DNA of 64,000 bases. Source: Desmodesmus armatus (Eukaryota; Chlorophyta; Chlorophyceae; Sphaeropleales; Scenedesmaceae). Below the pieces are notes generated by a model. The model worked only from the letters and a program-made list of their open reading frames with translations, did not search any database and was not told the origin of the DNA. The DNA is taken from positions 1 through 64,000 of the forward strand of contig VIIQ02000045.1 in NCBI GenBank assembly GCA_007449985.2. The letters are read 5' to 3'. Below, piece by piece: positions 56,220 to 64,000 of the stretch; the first letter of the stretch is position 1, and each line of letters starts with the position of its first letter. The translations under genes were made by a program, and so were the position numbers.

Positions 56220-59200
56220 TCAAAGTACCCGGTACTTTGGTCTGAGCCTCAGACCAAACACACTTGCTGAAGGAGGCGGCATCGGCTGGTCCTCACCGCC
56301 CCCTGAGGAGCAGACATGCTGTTGGCGACTCCACCAAAAGCCATCCGATCCGGGATCCCTGTGTGCAGCACATGCGCCCTGCCCATCGCCACCAACACCC
56401 CATCCAGAGTACACATGACCCACACCAAAGGCAACCACCGCCCCAACCACAAAGGCCAACACCACAGCCACTGCAACAACCAGCCTGAACTTCAAAGGAG
56501 AGATGCTGCTCTTACGGATCTGCTCGAGCTCACCCTGTGCCTGCCACAGCCTATGCTGAAGCCTGTGCTGCCCCGCACACATCAACCTGTCCTGCAGCTG
56601 CTGCTGCCCTCCTCCAAAGATGCTGACGCTGCCGCACACCTCATCCACCATAGGGTTCATGTCCACAACCAGCTCTTTTGATTTGCTGCGGATCTCACCC
56701 AAGCTCCCGGACAGCTCCCCACTGGCGACCTTTGCATCTATCTGCTCCTCCTTCAGCTGCTCGTACCTCTTGTAGAATGCATGCGCCCTGGCCCAGCTGT
56801 CACGCCACAGCCCCGACAGTGCAGAGTTCCCATGGCCGGTCAGCAGCGACTTGAGGATCATGACGTCTGAGTGGTCACGGTCCAAAGGCAGGGCCGTTCC
56901 CCACAGGTAGCGCCTGTAGGGATCTCCCACTGGGCCCTGGCTTGCATCCTCGGGCCCAAGCACAGTTTGCGACCCCATGACAGCAAAGGGAGGGCCCTGG
57001 GCAAGTACTGCATTGAGGGCTGAGGGTTCAAAGCTGTAGGGCTTGAAGGGGGTGACCAGGCTGCTGCTGCCCTGGGGGCCTGCTGCGGCAGCTTGGCTCG
57101 TGGCACGCTGGATGACCTGCACAGGCACAGCAGCACATGGGTGTGGTCAGGAGAAGGCCCTTCTAGCAGGCTGCAATAACAATATTGTAGACACAGCTGT
57201 GAAAGGCCCGTCTGAGACGTTGCAAGAGGCAGCATAGGGGAAAATCCCGCTTCAAGCTTGTGACCAGCTGGCAATGTGTACAGCTGAGGTTGGATGGTCA
57301 CAGGTGTGCCACTGTGTATTGATGACCATGCGCATATGACTTGCTGGTCCACAACAGCAGCACCGTCCCACCAACTTCTCATCTGGTTTGGGGGAAGGTG
57401 GAGATGGTATTGCAATCAGACAACTTTGCTAGTGGAGCAGCGCATGTACACATGTGTATATGGCATGGCCCACCGAGATGCATCTCATATGACTCATCCT
57501 CTTCTTTACAGAAAAATTCAAAAAAATTCAAAAAAATTCAAAAAAATTCAAATTTTTTCAACAATTTTGTCACAGCAGGAGTCTCACCTCAACCACCTCT
57601 CTCTTGTATGCCTCAAGCTCTGATGCGGTGTGAGTGTCAGCCTTGGCAATCACAGGCACCACTGCCACCAGGCTGGAGATGCCCTCTAGCATGAACCTGC
57701 AGGAAGGGCAGCACCAGTTGAGTACAGTACTCAGTTGCACAGTCCTACTAATACATACTATATACGTGAGTCACTAGTGAAGTCAGTAGTTGTGTAAGGC
57801 ACTCAGCTGCAGGATGAAGTAGAGTGTTAACTAAATGAGTAACACCAAATTAAAGGCACACGCTTGTGAGAGTGTATACTGCTGCAAGCTGGCGTAACAC
57901 TGGCTGTTCACATACTGCTTGCCAAGTGTATATGCTGACCACTGTGCAATGTGGCAAGATTGTGACACACAACATTGAGCCTAACAACAGCTTGAAGACC
58001 TGCATTACGCACCAGTCAAGCTCCTTGGCACGCTGAGGAGGAAGGAAGTAGAGGCAGACAGTAATGCCGTGCTTCATTACTGAGCCAGGGTAGGGACTGG
58101 ACTCTGCACACGTTGATGAAGATTACGGGCAGCACAGCACAACGGCAGCAGCAGCCAGCAAACAGCAGATAGCAAGCAGCAGGTGGTGGTAGGTCAGTAT
58201 AAGTTCCGTATGTGTTGTGACCGCCTTCTGCTGGAGTCGTATGTTGCACTCCGCTGACAACAGTAAGGCTTCTGGCACCAATACCTACACTCATTTGAAG
58301 CTTGTGCAGTTGCTGCTGCAGGCCGCCCTGCAACAGCGGGCGATGCTGCACCCCATGCACCGGCCAGCACAAAACACTATGTGCAAAGCACACCCTGGTT
58401 TGGCAGCCACGACGCTCCTACAGCCCAACCATTTGATGCAAGGTAGCTTCCTTGCCCTGAGCCTCAGCTTGAACTGAGTTAGGCTGGAACACCAGGTGGC
58501 GTACAAAATGTTTTTGAAGCTTTGAAGCACCCACCTGTGGATCCCGCCTTTTCAGCCACGAGGTCCTTCTTGCGCTGCTCCAGTAAGAACTCCACCACAG
58601 TCTTCAGGTTGCTCACCAGGTCGATCTCGTCACCCCACCCAGGCATGTCCTGCATAACAAGCAGCAACACCAGCAACAGCAAAAGCCAGCACAGCATTGG
58701 ATCGCAAGAGCCAGCTTCGTTGCAGGGCACAATTTACCTGGAGCTGCTAACACCACCGAAAAATGCACCACCTGTGAGGCTGGTTTGTTGCAATGATGAC
58801 TGCACAACTGCCACCGGCACAACAGGCACCTGGGCAGCTGGGTGGCAGGTCCAGTGACTGTGTACACATGTACGTATGACAAGGTTGTCTGCCAGACAGT
58901 GTTTCGTTATGGCACACCTGAATGCTGATGACGAGGCCCTTCCTTGCGCCGTTGGCATTCGTTGACTTTGACATGATGGGATGTGTCTCCAGCCGCATGC
59001 TGTCAGGGTGAGACTTGAACTGCGCGGGGGATGTCCTGCCGCCCAGCTCAAATGCTGCACCCATACCAGGCTTTAAATTTAGTGGAAAATTGAGCACCAG
59101 ATTCTTGATGAAGGTCTGTGGGTTTTGGCAGGTGGGGGTGTAGGGAGGGACAGGGTATACGTCAGCAAAGGGGGCAGGGGTAGGGCGGCAGGAAGGGAAC

Positions 59201-59995
59201 TGCGTGAGAGGCTGGGCGGGACAGGGTGAGTGCACTCACTTGCACGCGGGAGTTTACGGATACATGGGGTGCAAGTAGCTAAGGGTGGCAAGGGAGAGGA
59301 GTGACAGGCTCGGCGAACAAAAGGTATGGCAGGGTGGTGTCTGGCAAACAAAAGGTCTGGCGAACAAAAGGTCTGGCGAACAAAAGGTATGGCAATTCTG
59401 GGCGAGGATCCAAGCTTTCAAAGCTGTACGCTGTCACAGCATTGGCAATGCCTGGCCAAACAGATAGCACGAGACGAAGGGAGAAACACAAACGTCAACA
59501 CTGAATACGTCCAAGGTTCCTCCATAGCCTCACCGTCTTGCCAAGGCCGCTCTCTCCAAAGGTCATGATGTTGATGTACTCGTTGGGGGCATCGTGATGC
59601 ATGTCGAGGTTGCCCTCCGCAATTCGCCTGTCCATGTACTTGACACGCCACATGTCCTCAGGTGCTTGCTGCTGCTGGGGTTGCTGCTGCTGCTGCATGG
59701 GCTGGGGCATGTGCCCTCCTGACTCTAGAATCTCGTTGATGATGGATGTGGCGGCGGATGCAGGGTTGTTGGGAGCCTCGGTTTCTGCTGCATCTGCGTC
59801 TGCTGCTGCAGCAGTACTGGTAGTGCTGTCAGCACCAGATGACCTGGCAGGCCTGCTGTGGTGGCCACGCAGCATGCTGAAGGGCTCCTCGATGGGGTCA
59901 GTGTGTGACTCAAGGGAGTCAAGAATTGCTTGAATTGCCCCAAATGCCTCTTGCGCAACTGGTTGTGCACCAGAGGTCACCTGGTGGGCCTCCAT
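56220..59995 (-). CDS. Septin GTPase with C-terminal membrane helix
   Basis: Exons 59995-59534, 59115-58918, 58649-58535, 58103-58013, 57696-57588 and 57116-56220 join to 623 residues. The N-terminus is Ala- and Gln-rich. GTPase motifs are GESGLGKT (147-154, P-loop), DMPGWGDEIDL (from 221, G3) and AKAD (306-309, G4). YFLPPQRAKELDW and a Lys/Arg- and Glu-rich helical stretch follow. Near residue 533 is a strongly hydrophobic helix (VVAVAVVLAFVVGAVVAFGV) with a short Gly/Ser tail. Septins bind GTP and form filaments on membranes at division sites; green algae are among the few non-opisthokonts with them. The helix could anchor the filament instead of an amphipathic helix. The reading frame stays open above the chosen ATG, across a possible acceptor near 60042, so an upstream exon may exist. 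Confidence 0.9.
57511..57550. repeat. Four 10-bp AAAAAATTCA repeats
   Basis: Perfect or near-perfect tandem decamers, followed by a T-rich stretch that can pair with them, inside the last septin intron. Confidence 0.9.
59312..59392. repeat. 16-bp tandem repeat (GGCGAACAAAAGGT-CT/AT)
   Basis: Copies at 59312, 59343, 59359 and 59375; the last three are contiguous. It lies in the first septin intron, right after the P-loop exon and near its acceptor side. Confidence 0.9.
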
Positions 59996-62097
59996 GTCGC
60001 TGGTTTCACTTCTTGCATCCCTGCGAGAGGTGAGCTCCCAGTCCTGCGCAAACAAATATGTGACAGCACGTGTATTTACTAAATGCGACTGGTTTCTACA
60101 CGAACAAGGTAACTCCTGTCCCACCGACAAATGTGCCCGCCAACACCAGAGCCAACATGAGGGTACACAGCGGATGTCAGCGTGATTCACCAGACATAAT
60201 GTATTACCTCACTCGAGAGTGTCATCTCCAAGGCAAGGCTCGGTGGTGGTGCTGCTCAGGACAGCGCCTTCTATTTGCGGAAATATGATGTATACAAAGA
60301 TGTTCACAAGTATATTGGTTCAGAGTGACCAAAATCTGTGTGAGATCCTTGCTTTAGTTACTTTGGTGCCAGAAAGTGAAGAAGTTGAATCGACCTGGGT
60401 CAAACTGCCCGCCACCCCGGAAGACGCGTAGCTTTCATCATTCTGAGGCAACTCTGAATGCAGGCTGTATGCTGGCACTGAAGGAATGGAACCTGCAGAA
60501 CCTGCGGCTGTAGCCTGCAGCGTGCAGTACAGCTGTGCATATGCATGCATGCCAAACTAGATCTGCTGGTGCATGTGCCACCATGCATGCCAATCTGCTG
60601 GTACATTGCAGATTGTTTGCTTGCTGATACCAATGACATGACAGTCGCACAGTCACACACGGTAGCTATCATGCGTTCAAGGGTGTGCCAGGCCAGTGCG
60701 AATTACACACTGCTGTGTCCTCACAACCAGATGAGTTGAGGCTACAGTTTTTTGCGTGATGCAGCACAAGCCCGTCACACGTGCACATGTGCAAGGCCGC
60801 TTGTAGGGGCTGTAGCTGCTGAGCTAGCTAGCTAGCGCCGCCACACCAGCTGAAGCTTCAGATGGGCCCTCAGGGCCCATCAGGCTGATGGGAAGCTGCT
60901 CGCTGGTTTTGTCTTACACGCTGGTCTGGCTTTACTGCTGCAACAGCACCAGGTTTTGTGCCGCTTCAGGGTTTGGGGTTAAGGTCTTTCTTGCTACATG
61001 TGTACATAGTGTCAAGGACTCGACCACACTGTTAGCTCTGTCCAACCTCGCAGGTCTGCTGACCACAAGAGCGTTGCATGCAACGTGCTGCTTTCTTGTG
61101 TCGTGCGCGCAGCGTAGCACATGCTGTGCTGTGCAGTCATCCCAATTCACAGTGCTGCAGGGATGTTTGTGTGCGTGTGTGATCTCAAAAGCAGAAGGCT
61201 TGGGCCTTTGTGCAGGTTGCCATCATGGAGGCAGAGGCTGGCCGGGGCGTGGGCACAGGGCACCCGGCGGTGTGGCGCTGCACTGCTGGCCATGGCAGGC
61301 AGGCAGGCAGACTCATCCAATGGCAAACCAGGTTGGAGACAGACAGATAAACGGCCTTCATGGCTGTTGGCCCTGCACACCTGCGTTGGTCGCTAGTTCG
61401 GCACTCAAAGCATCCAGCTTGAAGGCCTCCAGCCCTTGGGATGCTGCTGGAACCAGCACGTATTGCCTCAGCTTGCACAACTAGAACCACCACCGCATGC
61501 TCCCAGGCCAGGCCATGTCACATCAGAAGCTAAGGGTTTTGCAACATTGCATTGCTGATATCCCCATCCAAGCCATGATGGGCGGTCATGAATTGTTGTT
61601 GGTGGCTCTGAAGAAACCATCAACATCCAACTGCTGGGCTTCAAATCGACATATATGTGAAGAAGGGCAGGGCGTGGGGGTGGGGAGTGAGCCCCCCCCC
61701 CCCCCCAGCACACACAAACACACACGTGCGTTCACCTGACACAAACTTTGGTTGGTGGAACAGGGTGGAACATCAGACAGTGGAAGAGGAGGCCACGCCC
61801 TAAAATTGGAAGGACGGGGAGGATTAATATAATCAGGCCAGCAGTCCGAAAGATCAGGCAGAGGGGGTTCAGCAACCCTTCACAGCAACAGTGTGCCTTG
61901 GGTGCCTCACCTTGGGTAGTACCCACAACAAACGGAACCAAATAAATATTCAAAACAACACGGGGAAGAGTCCCTGAGCCAGAAAGCCTGAAACGGATAC
62001 TGCGGGTAGCAAATATGGCAGTTGTGTCACTTTTTGATTCAATTCAAGGTTTCAGGTTGTGGATGGTGCCCTGTCTTGACCGCATAAGGCTTATTGC
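59996..62097. other. Divergent intergenic region between septin and the F-box/LRR gene
   Basis: It should hold promoters of both genes and perhaps a first septin exon. No frame longer than ~200 codons is convincing; the one at 60888-61484 reads as low-complexity Cys/Ser-rich sequence. A C run lies at about 61691-61706, and a GCTA repeat near 60822. Confidence 0.35.
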
Positions 62098-62193
62098 ATG
62101 CCTACCACAACAACATCAACACTTTTTTCGCAACCCTTTGTGTCACAAAGCTATTGTCTGAGATCACTCCTTCCGACACTCAAGTCCATCGCC

Positions 62194-64000
62194 ATGTCGA
62201 GCCTGTCGTGCTTGCCAGACGAGGTTCTTGTGCTCATGATGCAGGAGCTATCACTCTTTGACCTGCTGAAGGGGTGCTCCTTGGTCAATAGGAAACTCCA
62301 CAAAGCAGCAGCAGCTGCCACACAATCCCTTGCGATGGGGGGACACTTTAGGGCCCCTTCGGACGCCTGGATGTCGAAGAATGGAGTTTATCTGAGGTCT
62401 TTATTCCTCGACAGCTACCGGGACCTCCTGCGGCTCGCCTGCCCAAACCTGCGTTCCCTCGTGTTGTCCACTTCAGTTGGCAGTGTGCAGCTGGGAGCAG
62501 CAAATGGCTGTCCTGGTATCCAGAGCTGCAGCAACCTGACCTACCTGAACCTGTGGTGCGACATCATCGACGCCCCAGTGGGTACTGTGCTGGACTTGTC
62601 TTGCCTGGTGCACCTGCGGCACTTGGAGGTGGTGCCCCGCAGCAGCCGGCAGGGGGAGGGCCCATGGGCTGATAATGTTGCTGGTTTGTCACTTGCCACA
62701 CTGCCACGTATGCACCACTTGACACACCTCCGGCTGGAGTGCTTGAGCGTTGACAACGTCCTGCAGCTCGGTGGCCTCACCAACCTTCAAGTGTTGTACT
62801 TGGCCGCAGTCGACGATGGGGTTCCAGTGGGTCCCAACAGATTGCCTGGTATGGTGTTGCCCAAATCCCTCAAGGAACTCTACCTGGAGTCACCAGTGGA
62901 GGCAGCACTGCTGTCTTTGGCGCCCACAAGCCTGCAGTGCCTGAGCGGGGCTGGAAACACTGTGGGGGGCCCTGCTGGGGGTCCTGACTCCTTCTTGTCC
63001 GGCGTTGCTTGACTGCAGCACCTAACTTTACTGTCAATGGAGCGCAGCAACGACCTTGCTTTGCCCCCTCCTGGCCCTACATACTCTGCGCTGACGGCCA
63101 GTAGCGATCTGGTGGACCTCACAGTGGGTGGGTACAACTTCCCTCCAGACTTCCAAATGGCCGATATGTTTGTCACAACACGCAAGGTGCCACGTCTCAA
63201 GTGTCTGTCCCTCGACATCTTCTCAACAGGCGAGGATGGCATCGCCCCCATACCATGTGATGCAGCAAGCCTTTCCAAGCTTGTTTACTGCTGCCCCAGC
63301 TTGCAGAACATCTGCTGTGACTGGCTTTCTGGCGGTCTGGCGGCTCTGTGCCTACAACCTGGGCTGCATGTGTCTGGGCTGAACAAGCTTTCAGCCTTGA
63401 CAGGCTTGCGCGTGTGGTTTGACACCGATGGTCCTGACAGCTTCGACGAGTGTATGAGGGGCGTCGCAGCTGTCACACAGCTACAGGAGTTGAGGTTGGC
63501 GGAGTGCTTGGGCTGCACAGTGGCTGCCTTGTTGCCCCTCACAAGCCTCACAGCCCTGACACAACTTGAAGTGGGGAAAGGCTTTGACCCCCTTGATGAT
63601 TGTGTGGTCTTCACATACACCACAACCACGAAGGTGAGCAAGTTGCGCAGATGTATCACGTGCATACTGATAGTGAATTTCAGGCCATTGCGTTACTGAC
63701 TGACCGCCATTGTGCGCTTGGTAATGTAGCTGCAATCAGATAAGAGCAACGATTGCCATTGCAGAGTGGCTGTGTGTGCTACAGTAGCGCGTCAACATGC
63801 CTTGGCGGTGTTGTGGTTCAGCATGCTGGTGGCTGCTGGTTGCAGTGCTGACGCTTTTGCTTCTTGCCTCTTTGCCGGTGCTGTCATGACGCAGGGTGAC
63901 TCTGGCCCTGATGTGTGGCGGCAGCTGCTGGAGCGTTGTACGACAACCAGTTGCCACCCCCACCACCACTGCCACCACAAGACCAACAGGATGAGCAGGA
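62194..64000 (+). CDS. F-box and leucine-rich-repeat protein, 3' end outside window
   Basis: An ATG at 62194 begins the F-box directly (SCLPDEVLVLMMQELSLFDL, then CSLVNRKLH); an in-frame ATG at 62098 would add 32 residues. Leucine-rich repeats follow, such as LTYLNLWCDII, LVHLRHLEV, LTHLRLECLSV and LTNLQVLYLAAV. Exon 1 ends at 63633 (donor GTGAGC) and a second exon probably starts at 63895 in the same phase, running off the window. F-box proteins of this type link substrates, held by the repeats, to SCF ubiquitin ligases. An in-frame TGA at 63010-63012 interrupts ...SGVA/LQHLTLL, where repeat spacing continues, so it looks like a nonsense change or base error. A 57-base intron ending at 63017 could also remove it in frame. 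Confidence 0.78.

Noticed and set aside
55039..63012. TGA reassignment to an amino acid
   Set aside because: CTF8, the septin and the transporter fusion all end with TGA at sensible C-termini, so TGA is a stop here.
1..64000. tRNA, rRNA or CRISPR features
   Set aside because: No cloverleaf-like promoter boxes, rRNA blocks or spaced direct repeats of CRISPR type were seen in reading; a covariance-model scan would be needed to exclude small RNAs.

Overview
The window looks like nuclear DNA of a green alga. Its genes are broken by many short introns with GT-AG borders (acceptors mostly TGCAG). Its proteins carry long Gln, Ala, Ser and Gly tracts from CAG/GCT-type repeats, untranslated regions are G/T-rich in the sense strand, TGTAA motifs that could serve as poly(A) signals occur, and introns contain long G or C runs. 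Gene content fits Chlorophyta: a septin, a MYND-finger protein, a plant-type CPL3 phosphatase and an F-box/LRR protein. A scenedesmacean-like chlorophycean is a guess, not a demonstration.

Layout. 1-11063: 3' part of a Ty3/gypsy-like LTR retrotransposon on the plus strand. Its 1916-residue pol ORF carries a cytosine-C5 DNA methyltransferase between RNase H and integrase, and a PHD finger plus a Tudor-like segment after integrase. It lies directly upstream of, and appears to split, an MFS transporter gene (11119-15697, 12 exons visible, first exon absent). 15698-23482: no convincing gene; G/T-rich then C/A-rich sequence with several local duplications. 23483-33271: a minus-strand secreted cysteine-rich (GCC2/GCC3-like) protein with PAN/Apple-like ends, whose large intron holds a 5'-truncated LINE (24967-26806) with a 9-bp target-site duplication. 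35201-41093: minus-strand CPL3-like RNA polymerase II CTD phosphatase with FCP1 and partial BRCT domains. 41408-42327: divergent CTF8 gene. 43522-47663: minus-strand nucleotide-sugar transporter fused to a LicD/fukutin-like domain. 49181-49380: duplicated septin tail. 49695-55311: minus-strand MYND-finger protein. 56220-59995: minus-strand septin with a C-terminal membrane helix. 62194 to the window end: plus-strand F-box/LRR gene.

Two patterns cut across the genes. First, conserved exons repeatedly need one extra base at or near a homopolymer run to stay in frame (CTF8, CPL3, the cysteine-rich gene, the LINE), which suggests assembly indels rather than several pseudogenes. Second, CPL3 and the cysteine-rich gene carry tandem copies of exon edges, including splice sites, in adjacent introns.

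The most notable system is the methyltransferase/PHD retrotransposon: an element with its own DNA-methylating domain and a potential histone-reading module beside its integrase. Exon borders were read by eye from splice motifs and reading-frame continuity; nothing was checked against databases.
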